Source: Sulfitobacter sp. SK011 (GTDB lineage Bacteria > Pseudomonadota > Alphaproteobacteria > Rhodobacterales > Rhodobacteraceae). Taken from it: a DNA stretch of 64,000 bases. Below, piece after piece: positions 35,925-45,515 of this stretch; the stretch's first letter is position 1; each line of letters begins with the position of its first letter. The notes under the pieces are model-generated. The model was not told the origin of the DNA and made no database searches. It was given only the letters and a program-made list of their open reading frames with translations. The translations under genes and the position numbers were made by a program. The stretch spans positions 3,327,574 through 3,391,573 of the forward strand of contig NZ_CP025803.1 in the NCBI RefSeq assembly GCF_003352065.1. Direction: 5' to 3'.

Positions 35925-36947
35925 ATGAACACACTGAAATTGATGCTGGGCGCGTCCGCGCTCGCGTTTGCAGCCGCAGGAAGCGCGCAGGCAGAAAAGC
36001 TGACATTCTATTGCAGCGCGCAAGAAGAATGGTGCCAGCTGATGGCCAACAGCTTTCAGGATGCAACAGGGATCGACGTTGCGATGACCCGCAAATCATC
36101 CGGCGAAACCTTTGCACAGATCAAGGCCGAGGCGTCAAACCCCAAGGGCGACGTCTGGTGGGGCGGCACAGGCGATCCGCATTTGCAGGCAGCCGAAGAA
36201 GGGCTGACCGCAGAATATATTTCGCCCATGCGTGACCAATTGCACCCTTGGGCAATCTCTCAGGCTGAAAGCGCTGGCAACAGAACCATTGGAATTTACT
36301 CTGGCGCTTTGGGGTATGGCTACAACACCGACCTGCTGGCCGCGAACAACCTGCCTGAACCGGCGTCCTGGGCCGATCTGACTAAACCTGAATACAAGGG
36401 CCACGTTCAGATGGCGAACCCAAATTCATCCGGCACAGCCTATACGACCCTAGCGACGATGGTGCAGTTGTTTGGCGAAGACGGCGGCTTTGACTACATG
36501 AAAGGCCTGCACGCGAACATCAACCAATATACCAAATCCGGCTCTGCCCCGATCAAGGCCGCAGGGCGCGGTGAGACCACAATCGGCATCGTATTCATGC
36601 ACGACGCCGTGGCCCAGGCGGTGTCCGGTTTCCCGGTCAAGGTGGTCGCACCTGCCGAAGGCACCGGTTATGAAATCGGCTCCATGTCGATCATCGAAGG
36701 CGCGCGGAACATGGAAGAGGCCAAAAAGTTCTACGACTGGGCGCTCAGCGCTGAAGCGCAAAATCTTGCCCTTCAGGTGAAGGCGTTTCAGGTGCCCTCA
36801 AATGTCGGTGCGGAAACATCGCCAAGCGCACCTGACATGAGTTCGATCAAATTGATTGACTATGACTTCAAGACCTATGGTTCATCCGATGAACGCAAGC
36901 GTTTGTTGAAAAAGTGGGACGATGAGGTGTCTGTGCTGCCGCAGTAA
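35925..36947 (+). CDS. ABC transporter substrate-binding protein (AfuA/FbpA class)
   Basis: A 340-residue periplasmic protein of COG1840, with a signal peptide ending SAQA. Early LTFYCSAQEEWCQ and later GDVWWGGTGDPHLQAAEEG, GYGYNTDLLA and PANPNSSGTAY-like ANPNSSGTAYTT are typical of the group. The iron-ligand tyrosine pair of ferric-binding FbpA is not evident. AfuA homologues bind hexose phosphates, and the surrounding phosphatase genes agree with a phosphorylated ligand; this is inference. GGGAGGA upstream gives a strong start. Only 2 bp separate it from the permease gene, unlike other importers here. Confidence 0.8.
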   Translation: MNTLKLMLGASALAFAAAGSAQAEKLTFYCSAQEEWCQLMANSFQDATGIDVAMTRKSSGETFAQIKAEASNPKGDVWWGGTGDPHLQAAEEGLTAEYISPMRDQLHPWAISQAESAGNRTIGIYSGALGYGYNTDLLAANNLPEPASWADLTKPEYKGHVQMANPNSSGTAYTTLATMVQLFGEDGGFDYMKGLHANINQYTKSGSAPIKAAGRGETTIGIVFMHDAVAQAVSGFPVKVVAPAEGTGYEIGSMSIIEGARNMEEAKKFYDWALSAEAQNLALQVKAFQVPSNVGAETSPSAPDMSSIKLIDYDFKTYGSSDERKRLLKKWDDEVSVLPQ

Positions 36948-36949
36948 AA

Positions 36950-39163
36950 GTGCGCACCATTACATCTGAGCAAACGTCCAACTCGGTTCTGGTCTTCTGG
37001 ATCATTGCCGGGTTGGTCGGCTTTTTCCTCCTCCCCTGGTACGGGGTGGAGGATTTTTTCACGTTTGAATGGCTCACGGACGGCTATCCGTTTGACGCGG
37101 ATTACGCCCCCGGCGCGTTCCTGATTGCCCAAGGCGAAAAGCTGTGGCTGGCCCCATTGATCGTGCCTCTGCTGGCCCCGTTTGCAGTGTTGAAAAAACG
37201 CAAGACAGATCCCGTTTACGCGAAAATCCTGATCCTTGCCGGGGCTATTGGCTTTGGCTGGTTGATCTTGCAGGGTTTTGCAATTGGCATTCGCGGGTGG
37301 AATTTCGAATGGGCGTCAGCCCTATATGGCGACCTTGGCGACCGGCAATTCGGCATGGGCTATGGCGCACTGATCGTCGCCTCAGCCTTCCTGTTCCTCT
37401 TCACCCAAGGCATCGCCGCGCGCGGTGCAATCAACGGCGATGTGTTCGTTGTCAGCTCGATTGGCGGCGTGGTGGTGATCGTCACCGTGTTTGTTTTCTT
37501 CCCCATCGCGAAGATGCTGACAGCGGCGTTCATCACTGAAGACGGTGGCTATTCCATCGCGGTCTTTGCCTCGAAATTCTTTGATGACAGGCTCTGGGGC
37601 CTTGGTTGCCTATGGGGGGCAAAGTGCGGTGTCGCGTGGAATTCATTGTTTTTGGCCGTCATGGTTGGATTTCTCACGACAGCATTGGGGTTGGTTTTCG
37701 CGCTTGTCGTGACCCGGTCAGGGTTCCGGTACAAACGCGCGCTGCGGGCATTGACCGTCCTGCCGATCATCACGCCACCCTTTGTGATTGGTCTTGCGCT
37801 GATCTTGTTGTTTGGCCTCTCCGGGTCAGTGAATGTGTACTTTTCGGAATTGTTTGGCACCCAACCAACACGGTGGCTTTACGGGCTCCCGGGTGTTCTG
37901 ATCGCACAGGTTCTGGCCTTTACCCCGATCGCCTTTCTGGTCCTGATCGGCGTCGTCGAAGGCGTATCACCCTCAATGGAGGAGGCAGCACAAACGCTGC
38001 GGGCATCAAAATGGCAGGTGTTCAAAACGGTATCCCTGCCGTTGATGCGGCCCGGTTTGGCAAATGCATTCCTGCTGGGTTTTATTGAAAGCATGGCCGA
38101 TTTCGGCAACCCGCTGGTCTTGGGGGGCAATTACGACGTGCTCTCGACCGAAATATTTTTTGCCATCGTCGGCGCACAATATGATCAGGGCAAAGCGGCG
38201 GTGCTGGCCATGGTACTGCTTTGCTTTACACTTGGCGCATTCTACGCACAGCGGTTCTGGCTTGGGAAAAAGAGCTACACCACCGTATCGGGCAAGGGCG
38301 ACAGCGGCGTGCATCCACATATGCCGCGCGCATTGTCGGTCCCGGTTCTTGTCCTTGCGATGATCTGGGCCGCTTTCACAGTCGTGATCTATGCGATGAT
38401 TTTTTACGGCTCAGTGGTCGAACTGTGGGGCGTCAACAACACGCTGACATTCAAACACTACGTCACCGCATTTTCTTTCCGCTTTGAGGATGCAGGCATT
38501 CGTTGGTCCGGGGCTGCATGGGACAGCTTTTGGACAACGCTAAAGATTGCAGCGATTGCCGCTCCGCTCACCGCGATTGTCGGGTTGATCACCGCCTACC
38601 TGCTGACCCGACAAACATTTGCAGGCAAGAACGCCTTTGAATTTGGCACGATGTTGTCCTTTGCCATACCCGGCACGGTCATCGGGGTAAGTTATATTCT
38701 GGCCTTCAACGTGCCCCCGATTGAAATCACCGGGACCGGCATCATTCTGGTGGTCAGCTTTATTTTCCGCAACATGCCGGTGGGTGTGCGGGCCGGGATC
38801 GCGTCGATGTCGCAGCTTGATAAATCGCTTGATGAATCATCCCTGACGCTGGGTGCCAATTCATGGCAGACATTCCGCCGGGTCATTCTGCCGCTACTGC
38901 GCCCGGCAATTCTGGCCGCCCTCGTCTACAGCTTCGTGCGCGCGATGACGGCCATTTCTGCGGTGATTTTCCTGGTGTCAGCCGAATACGACATGGCCAC
39001 CAGCTATATCATCGGGCGGGTCGAGAACAACGACTACGGGCTTGCGATTGCTTATTCCACCACGCTGATTTTTGTGATGCTGGGCGTGGTTACTTTAATG
39101 CAATTGGTGGTTGGCCGCATAAAAATCGGGCGGCGCATGACCCAGTCGCATACCAATGTTTGA
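36950..39163 (+). CDS. ABC transporter permease, fused double domain (FbpB/AfuB class)
   Basis: A 737-residue membrane protein carrying two permease halves. Each half has the ABC permease EAA loop: EEAAQTLRASKWQVFKTVSLPL in the first and DESSLTLGANSWQTFRRVILPL in the second. About 12 hydrophobic segments plus an unusual N-terminal extension of about four segments (residues 1-190) are present. The GTG start lies 2 bp after the upstream stop codon. Such fused permeases belong to ferric-iron, sugar-phosphate or phosphonate importers. Confidence 0.85.
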   Translation: MRTITSEQTSNSVLVFWIIAGLVGFFLLPWYGVEDFFTFEWLTDGYPFDADYAPGAFLIAQGEKLWLAPLIVPLLAPFAVLKKRKTDPVYAKILILAGAIGFGWLILQGFAIGIRGWNFEWASALYGDLGDRQFGMGYGALIVASAFLFLFTQGIAARGAINGDVFVVSSIGGVVVIVTVFVFFPIAKMLTAAFITEDGGYSIAVFASKFFDDRLWGLGCLWGAKCGVAWNSLFLAVMVGFLTTALGLVFALVVTRSGFRYKRALRALTVLPIITPPFVIGLALILLFGLSGSVNVYFSELFGTQPTRWLYGLPGVLIAQVLAFTPIAFLVLIGVVEGVSPSMEEAAQTLRASKWQVFKTVSLPLMRPGLANAFLLGFIESMADFGNPLVLGGNYDVLSTEIFFAIVGAQYDQGKAAVLAMVLLCFTLGAFYAQRFWLGKKSYTTVSGKGDSGVHPHMPRALSVPVLVLAMIWAAFTVVIYAMIFYGSVVELWGVNNTLTFKHYVTAFSFRFEDAGIRWSGAAWDSFWTTLKIAAIAAPLTAIVGLITAYLLTRQTFAGKNAFEFGTMLSFAIPGTVIGVSYILAFNVPPIEITGTGIILVVSFIFRNMPVGVRAGIASMSQLDKSLDESSLTLGANSWQTFRRVILPLLRPAILAALVYSFVRAMTAISAVIFLVSAEYDMATSYIIGRVENNDYGLAIAYSTTLIFVMLGVVTLMQLVVGRIKIGRRMTQSHTNV

Positions 39164-39172
39164 GGACCTGAA

Positions 39173-40246
39173 ATGAGCATTAATTCCAAAGCGTCGCCGG
39201 TCAGCTTTCGCAATGTCACTAAGATCTATGGCAAAGACGTGGTTGCCGTGGACAACATCAATCTTGAGATCGAAGCGGGCAAGCTGGTCACCTTGTTGGG
39301 GCCGTCGGGCTGCGGCAAGACGACGACACTGCGGATGATTGCAGGGCTGGAAATGGCCACCAAAGGCGCGATCCTGATCGGAGACCGGGATGTGACATTG
39401 CTTCCCGCGACCGACCGCGATGTGTCGATGGTGTTCCAGTCTTATGCCCTGTTTCCCCATATGACCGTGATGGAAAACGTGTCCTACGGCTTGGGCTTTT
39501 CGGGTTTTGACAAATCCGAGACAAAGGACCGCGCGGCGCAGGGATTGGACCTTGTCGGCCTCAAAGGCTACGGCGACCGGTTGCCGTCTGAGTTGTCTGG
39601 CGGACAACAGCAACGGGTCGCGGTCGCACGCGCGCTGGTCTTGGAACCGCAAGTTCTGCTTTTTGATGAACCCCTGTCGAACCTTGATGCCAAGCTGCGG
39701 CGTCAGGTCCGCGAGGAGATTCGCGAAATTCAGCAGAACCTTGGATTGACCGTGGTTTATGTGACCCACGACCAGGAAGAAGCATTGGCGGTATCAGATG
39801 AAATCGTGGTCATGCGCAACGCCGGGATTGCGCAGATCGGAACACCACGACAGCTCTACGATGCCCCCGCAGATCGTTTTGTGGCCGACTTTATTGGCGA
39901 GGCCAACATCATCCCCTGCGAGGTTATCTCGGTAAAAAACGAGACCGCGGAAATCGACATCGCAGGCTTCAAACACAGCCTACCCTCGCGCGGCCTGTCG
40001 GCGGGTCCCGCGCAACTTGCCGTGCGCCCGACACGGCTGAAACTTGGGGCCGCCAATGGCATTGAGATGCAGGTTGAGAAAGCAACCTATGTCGGCAGCC
40101 GTATGGAATATACGTTGAGAGCAGGCTTCGGAGAAATCTTTGCGGTGAGTGAAAACGTCGATGAACCGCTTGCCGTTGGCAGCACCATCAACGTCGGGCT
40201 CGACGCGATCGGCCCGGTTCTCTTGCCCAAGGATCAGGGTGTGTAA
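39173..40246 (+). CDS. ABC transporter ATP-binding protein (FbpC/PotA class)
   Basis: A 357-residue ATPase with Walker A GPSGCGKTTTLR, signature LSGGQQQRVAVARAL, Walker [12 protein letters not shown] and switch histidine in YVTHDQEEAL. A C-terminal TOBE-type domain covers about 240-355. It energises the upstream fused permease, 9 bp away. Its 3' end overlaps the convergent inositol-phosphatase gene by 13 bp. Confidence 0.9.
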   Translation: MSINSKASPVSFRNVTKIYGKDVVAVDNINLEIEAGKLVTLLGPSGCGKTTTLRMIAGLEMATKGAILIGDRDVTLLPATDRDVSMVFQSYALFPHMTVMENVSYGLGFSGFDKSETKDRAAQGLDLVGLKGYGDRLPSELSGGQQQRVAVARALVLEPQVLLFDEPLSNLDAKLRRQVREEIREIQQNLGLTVVYVTHDQEEALAVSDEIVVMRNAGIAQIGTPRQLYDAPADRFVADFIGEANIIPCEVISVKNETAEIDIAGFKHSLPSRGLSAGPAQLAVRPTRLKLGAANGIEMQVEKATYVGSRMEYTLRAGFGEIFAVSENVDEPLAVGSTINVGLDAIGPVLLPKDQGV

Positions 40247-41016
40247 GCGGCGTCTGCGATCCGCACCAATTCATCAAATACGCCCTTACTTCCTGCAACG
40301 ACACGCCCACCTTTGACGATCATCTCATCTGCGCTTTGCAGCTCAATCTGCCCCCCTGCTTCTGCAATCAACAGCTGACCTGCCAGACAATCCCACGCGT
40401 TCATATGTTCTTCGACATAGCCAAGCAGCCGCCCCGCCGCGACATAGGCAAGCGAAAGCGCGCCAGAGGCATTGCGGTGAAATACACCTTCTGCATTCAG
40501 CACCTCGTTGATCAGCCGCCGCACCCCGTCCGGGCTGGTCCGATTGGAAAATCCGGTCCCAACCGTCCCGCGTGTGAGGTCAGCGTCGGGCGGGCAGACC
40601 AACGGGGTGCCGTTCAGGGATGCCCCCTTGCCGCGTTCCGCAAGATAGGTCTCGTTGTGAATGGGGTCTCGGGTCACGCCGACAATCGTATTGTCATCTT
40701 TCACAATCGCGATCACCACCGTCCAGGCAGGAATGTTGTTGATGAAATTTGTGGTGCCATCAATCGGGTCGATGACCCAGGTGTATCCCGAAACCGACGG
40801 CTTTGGCGCATGTTCCTCACCAACGATCCCATCCTCAGGAAACGCCGCTTCAATGCCCTTGCGCACCAAAAGCTCAACCGCCTTGTCGGCCTCTGACACA
40901 AAGTCCTGATGGCCCTTGTCTTCGATTTTTAACGACCCGACACGTTGGAAAAAATCAAGCGCATAATCGCCTGCATCCGTCGCGATTTCGACGGCTTTTT
41001 GCGCCCGGTTATTCAT
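40234..41016 (-). CDS. Inositol monophosphatase family phosphatase
   Basis: A 260-residue Mg2+-dependent phosphatase. Metal ligands are E67/E68 (GEEH), D83 and D86 (WVIDPIDGTTNF), and a late aspartate in NAWDCLAG; the closing EAGGQIE is also conserved. Family members hydrolyse inositol phosphates, histidinol phosphate, fructose bisphosphate or similar esters. It lies beside an AfuABC-type importer and near a histidine phosphatase, hinting that imported phosphate esters are dephosphorylated. It overlaps the ATPase gene by 13 bp at the 3' end. Confidence 0.88.
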   Translation of the reverse strand: MNNRAQKAVEIATDAGDYALDFFQRVGSLKIEDKGHQDFVSEADKAVELLVRKGIEAAFPEDGIVGEEHAPKPSVSGYTWVIDPIDGTTNFINNIPAWTVVIAIVKDDNTIVGVTRDPIHNETYLAERGKGASLNGTPLVCPPDADLTRGTVGTGFSNRTSPDGVRRLINEVLNAEGVFHRNASGALSLAYVAAGRLLGYVEEHMNAWDCLAGQLLIAEAGGQIELQSADEMIVKGGRVVAGSKGVFDELVRIADAAYTP

Positions 41017-41235
41017 CGCAAGTGCTCCCTAGATTGGGCTGACGCCATATGCGCATGCCAACGTGATCAGACTACAGCGGTTGCTCAGGATATCCACGCC
41101 GAAAAAGATATACCCTCTGTGTTGCGCATTCTCCACGAATTGACAGCTTGATATTCGGCAACATACCCGCAACTGTAAGACCCTGTTCGGGCACGCATCA
41201 GCGCGCACTCACTCCTACCCAACAGGGTCTCATCC

Positions 41236-42561
41236 ATGCACTTTCCACTGGCCGCAGCGTTTTTTCTGTCGATTGTATCATTCGCCGGCGCGCAGACCCT
41301 GCCGCCACCAGTTGATGATGCCGCATTCATGCCCGTTGATCTGCAAGAGGCAAAGCTGGGGCAGCTTCTGTTTTACGATCCGATCCTGTCCGGCAATCGG
41401 GAAACGGCATGTGCGACCTGCCATCATCCCGATTTTGGCACGTCTGATGGGGTGTCATTGTCGTTGGGCGATGGCGGGATCGGGCTTGGCCCAAATCGGC
41501 ATGCAGACCCCAAAAACCGGCCAGAAGACCGCATTCCCCGAAATTCCCCCGGCCTTTTTAATCTTGGAGCGACCGAATTTACCGTGCTGTTTCACGACGG
41601 TCGGCTTGAGGCGGACCCCACCCGCCCCGGTGGCATTCGCACCCCGATGGACGCCGATATGGAAAGCGGATTTGCATCTGTCCTGGCGGCGCAAACCATG
41701 TTTCCGGTGCTCAGCCGTGATGAAATGGCGGGCTCCTACGCCGAAAATGACATTGCCCGCCTTGTCCGGCAGGGGCGGATCACCGGACCGGACGGCGCTT
41801 GGGATCTGCTGGCACGTCGCGTCGCGGAACTCCCCGCATACGCCGATGATTTTGCCTCAGTGTATCCTCATATCGCTCAATCAGATGACATTGCGTTCAC
41901 GGACATCGCTAATGCAATTGCGGCGTTTATTGCCTTTGAATGGCGTTCCGATACCGCGCCTTTTGATGAGGTATTGCGTGGCACCAGTGCGCTAAAGGGC
42001 CAGCAACAGGACGGTCTTGATCTTTTCTATGGACCGGCGGGCTGTGCCACCTGCCACGGCGGCCCATTTTTGACCGACCACCAGTTTCACGCGATGGCCG
42101 CGCCACAGATAGGGCCGGGCAAGGCCGCAACATTTGAGGATCATCAGCGCGACGAGGGCCGTTTTCGGGTGACCGGGCGCGCCACAGATCGCTTTGCATT
42201 TCGCACTCCCTCTTTGCGTAACATCGCTCTGACCGCCCCTTACGGACACGCGGGCGCGCACGCAGATCTGTCGCGGTTTATTGCAGATCATGCAAATCCG
42301 GCAGAAAGCTTGGCCCGCTATGACCGCACCCAGGCTGTTTTGCCAAATTTCAAGTCCGAGGATTTCGCGGTGCTTGATGACCCCGCCCAGGTTCAGCAAA
42401 TCGCCGCCGCAGTTCAGGCCGAACCCGTGGAACTGACCCCCGGCGATATTGCCGCGCTGGTGGCCTTCCTTGACACCCTGACGGACCCGGTGGCCATCAC
42501 CGGCCGTTTGGGTATCCCGAAAACTGTTCCCAGCGGGTTGGCCGTACCAAGGGTCGATTAG
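41236..42561 (+). CDS. Di-haem cytochrome c peroxidase / MauG family protein (copy 2)
   Basis: A 441-residue periplasmic di-haem protein with a clear signal peptide (MHFPLAAAFFLSIVSFAGA). Haem motifs are CATCH near the start and CATCH again in the second half. Family segments LGQLLFYDPILSGN, RNSPGLFNLG and FRTPSLRNIALTAPYGHAG match the copy at 25851. Both end in GRLGIPxxVPSGL, a tail not needed for haem binding. Peroxide reduction or MauG-type protein modification are the family roles. The stop codon overlaps that of the convergent CRTAC1-like gene by 4 bp. Confidence 0.87.
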   Translation: MHFPLAAAFFLSIVSFAGAQTLPPPVDDAAFMPVDLQEAKLGQLLFYDPILSGNRETACATCHHPDFGTSDGVSLSLGDGGIGLGPNRHADPKNRPEDRIPRNSPGLFNLGATEFTVLFHDGRLEADPTRPGGIRTPMDADMESGFASVLAAQTMFPVLSRDEMAGSYAENDIARLVRQGRITGPDGAWDLLARRVAELPAYADDFASVYPHIAQSDDIAFTDIANAIAAFIAFEWRSDTAPFDEVLRGTSALKGQQQDGLDLFYGPAGCATCHGGPFLTDHQFHAMAAPQIGPGKAATFEDHQRDEGRFRVTGRATDRFAFRTPSLRNIALTAPYGHAGAHADLSRFIADHANPAESLARYDRTQAVLPNFKSEDFAVLDDPAQVQQIAAAVQAEPVELTPGDIAALVAFLDTLTDPVAITGRLGIPKTVPSGLAVPRVD

Positions 42562-44042
42562 GGTTTGGTCAAACGAACCCGGTCACCCGCCATTGCCTGA
42601 TGGGTTGATCTGGTGCCGTCCGGCCATTCAACCTCAATCTGCACATCCACGTCCGCGCCCAAACCAAAGTGGCGCGGCAACATTTGCCCGCCCCCGTGAC
42701 CACCACCAATCACCTGTTGCAGCGTTTGGGTTAATGTTGCCGACCGCACCGTCATGACCGCGCCCACCGCATCGCGGTTTCCGCCTAACTGGTGCAGTGA
42801 CACGGTGATCCAGTTGCCAGTATCTGCCGTCACATTTCGATAAAGCTCAAGCGCGGCGCGGCGGTTCGACACGATCAGATCCAGACGCCCATCCAGATCA
42901 AAATCAACCAAAGCAGCCCCCCGCGACCGATCGGTTGTTGCGACACCTGCGCTCACGGCCACCTCGTGAAAAAAACCATCATCCGACTGCATCAACAGGT
43001 TATTCGGGTCGCGCGTCGCCATGCCCGGCATCTGGTCGACGTTGCCTTTTGCAATGAAAAGGTCAGCGCGCCCGTCATTGTCAATATCGCCAAATTCGGC
43101 ATGCCACCCGGTTGAAGGCCGCCCATCGTCACCCACATGCGGGCGTTGGGCATAGGTTCCGATGGCATAATCTGCGGCTGCATAGCGGCCGTCCGGCAAG
43201 GCAAATTGCAACAGTTGATCCCCCATTGAGGTCAACATGACTTCGTCGCGGCCATCCGCATTCAAATCACGACTGGCAATCCCCATGCCCCAAAGGGCGA
43301 CATTTTTCCAACCGTCCTCAGAGCCAAGATATCGCTGTTCTGCGATGTCCCACATCTGCTCGTGACCACCCTTGACGTAATAGTGCCGGTCATTGGACAG
43401 ACGCAGGGTTGGCCGGCCCCGCGCATCACGCGCTGCCAGCATCGACAATGGGCAAAACCCGGGCGTGAGAACATTTTCGGCATATCCTTGCGGTTTGGGG
43501 CGCAGGATCACATTGTCATCGCAAGCCTCAAATGGCCCGTCAGGGTCGGTCCGATCAACATAATTTCCAATCGCCAAGGTGGGGCGGTCCGCGCCGTCTT
43601 CCCACCATGCGGTGAACGCGGTGCTCCATGTGTCTGCCGGCGGAATGCCCATCGCCTCTGTCGCATCGGTGAACCGACATCCGCCCTGCCCCTTCAGAAC
43701 GCGATTGGCACCAACGCGCAGCACAAAAAGATCCATCAAACCGTCTGCGTCCAGATCTATCGGATAGGCACCAGTCACCCCCAGCACCTTGGGAATGGCA
43801 ACCTCTGAGAACCTGAAGTCGCCCTCATTGCGTATCATTTTCGCCGGGCTTTCACCGCCTGCCGCAAAAATATCCGCCAACCCGTCATCATCACAGTCAA
43901 AAACAGCCAGCCCACCGCCGACAAAATGTTCCCATCCACCATCATAAACATGGGTCGGCAATTGATCCGATCTGTTTTCAAACCTTGGATCAGCAACGGC
44001 TGGCCACGCCATTAGGCACATGAGATATGCAGCGTATTTCAT
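42558..44042 (-). CDS. CRTAC1-like exported protein with FG-GAP/VCBS repeats and UnbV domain
   Basis: A 494-residue exported protein (signal peptide MKYAAYLMCLMAWPAVA). It has several calcium-binding Asp-rich loops of FG-GAP/VCBS type: DCDDDGLADI, DLDADGLMDL, DLNADGRDE, DIDNDGRADLF and DFDLDGRLDL, as in beta-propellers. The C-terminal part (about 400-490) resembles the ASPIC/UnbV domain, with GWPDG-like EWPDGTRS. Its function is unknown; such proteins are often extracellular. The ATG overlaps the ROK stop codon as ATGA, and the stop overlaps that of the convergent peroxidase, so it sits tightly between them. Confidence 0.82.
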   Translation of the reverse strand: MKYAAYLMCLMAWPAVADPRFENRSDQLPTHVYDGGWEHFVGGGLAVFDCDDDGLADIFAAGGESPAKMIRNEGDFRFSEVAIPKVLGVTGAYPIDLDADGLMDLFVLRVGANRVLKGQGGCRFTDATEAMGIPPADTWSTAFTAWWEDGADRPTLAIGNYVDRTDPDGPFEACDDNVILRPKPQGYAENVLTPGFCPLSMLAARDARGRPTLRLSNDRHYYVKGGHEQMWDIAEQRYLGSEDGWKNVALWGMGIASRDLNADGRDEVMLTSMGDQLLQFALPDGRYAAADYAIGTYAQRPHVGDDGRPSTGWHAEFGDIDNDGRADLFIAKGNVDQMPGMATRDPNNLLMQSDDGFFHEVAVSAGVATTDRSRGAALVDFDLDGRLDLIVSNRRAALELYRNVTADTGNWITVSLHQLGGNRDAVGAVMTVRSATLTQTLQQVIGGGHGGGQMLPRHFGLGADVDVQIEVEWPDGTRSTHQAMAGDRVRLTKP

Positions 44043-45313
44043 GCGCCGGGCATCTCAAGACCACCGGCCATCGTGTTGGTCAGTGCGGCCAAAGCCGGTG
44101 CTGTCGCGCCACGTGCCCACACCAGATCGTCCCATTCATGGACCACAATCTTGCAGGGCTGGCGCACATCAGAAAGCGTCAGCTTTTGCATTTCTGCAAA
44201 GACCTCATCCGCATAGAAGTAATCATACTGCATCCGATCCCCCGACAGGATGATGAACGGCGGATCAAAAAGCTGCGCCACATTCGACAGCCCAACAGCC
44301 AGATAACGACCCGCACGGTTGAATATCGTCTCAGCCGCTGAATTCCCGGCCTTTGCATGTTGAAACAATACCGCCAGCAACGCCTCGGGGTCTTTGCCTT
44401 CGACAACATCGGGGCCCAACGCGGTTGCGGCCTCTCGGGTCAGGGCATAATCTCCCAGATAGGCCTCCAGGCACCCGCGCTGACCACAACGACAAAGTGC
44501 GCCATCAAGCTGTACTTTGGTATGGCCAAGCTCAAGCCCCACGCCATGTGTCCCACGGTAAAGCTGATTGTTGACCACCAGCCCCATGCCAACGCCATTT
44601 TCGATTGTCACGACGGCAAAATCGGTCATGTCACGCCCATCGCCGTACCACAATTCGGCAAGGGTCAGCATGTTGGTGTCGTTGTCGAGGAAAAGCGGCA
44701 TGTTGAACCGTTTGGCAAACCCCACAGTGATGTCTTGATTGGTGTCCTGCAAAAGAGAGCACCAGTTAATCAGCCCACTGGCATGATCAACGATGCCCGG
44801 CACACCGATACCAACCGCATCAATATCAGCGGCCCGTTTTCCGCCATTTTTCAGCACAAGCTCAATTAAAGCGGCGATTTCATCAAGCAATTGTGCCGCG
44901 CTGCGCCTTTTCCCAGATGACTTGGCCGTTGCTGTGGTTACAACATTGCCGGCGAAATCGGCCAAAACAGCCGAATGCCGTTTCGACGACAATTTGATCC
45001 CGATGACAAACGCCGCATCCGGCACGACCTCCAATGCGACGGGCGGGCGCCCGCGGGCCTGTTCGCGCGCCTGCTCCTCCACTTCGCGCAAAATGCCCGC
45101 AGCAATCAGGTCAGCGGTAAGCGTTGTTGCGCTGCCTGCACTTATGTCCAATGCCCGCGTAATGTCGGCACGTGCGGCACGCCCGCTGGCCCTTACATGC
45201 TGAAATACCTGCTGTCTGAGCGGTGCATCGCTGGCCTTGCTGCGTTGTAACAACGGGCCACACCCGGCCAGTTTCGAGGTCTTGGCCCCTGTGTCGTCTA
45301 TATATTTCACCAT
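44039..45313 (-). CDS. xylR: ROK family transcriptional regulator (probable XylR)
   Basis: A 424-residue ROK repressor. An N-terminal helix-turn-helix (about 30-85, ADITRALDISAGSATTLTADL) is followed by the sugar-kinase-like domain with a zinc motif C-x-C-G-x2-G-C (CRCGQRGCLEAY). It is divergent from xylF with a 202-bp gap, so xylose-responsive control of xylFHGA is likely. It is coupled by ATGA to the CRTAC1-like gene downstream, an uncommon partner for a sugar regulator. Confidence 0.82.
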   Translation of the reverse strand: MVKYIDDTGAKTSKLAGCGPLLQRSKASDAPLRQQVFQHVRASGRAARADITRALDISAGSATTLTADLIAAGILREVEEQAREQARGRPPVALEVVPDAAFVIGIKLSSKRHSAVLADFAGNVVTTATAKSSGKRRSAAQLLDEIAALIELVLKNGGKRAADIDAVGIGVPGIVDHASGLINWCSLLQDTNQDITVGFAKRFNMPLFLDNDTNMLTLAELWYGDGRDMTDFAVVTIENGVGMGLVVNNQLYRGTHGVGLELGHTKVQLDGALCRCGQRGCLEAYLGDYALTREAATALGPDVVEGKDPEALLAVLFQHAKAGNSAAETIFNRAGRYLAVGLSNVAQLFDPPFIILSGDRMQYDYFYADEVFAEMQKLTLSDVRQPCKIVVHEWDDLVWARGATAPALAALTNTMAGGLEMPGA

Positions 45314-45515
45314 TTGAATTTAATCCAAGCCTGCGCAGCGCAATTCAGGGGATATTGGCGGTAAAAACCACGTTTGGAAAGTCTTTTCGTATATTTTCGC
45401 CTGTTACGGTCAATTTTTACTTTGCAAACTGAATTAAATATGTGCAATCTGGCCAGTGAGTCGCAAGGCTCGTTGTCTGTTTTATACAGAGGACACACCT
45501 ATGGGAGGAATAACA

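Noticed and set aside
45314-45515. A/T-rich ATTTAAT words at both ends of the xylR-xylF gap as operators
   Set aside because: The shared core is only 7 bp in an A/T-rich gap, too weak to call as an operator.
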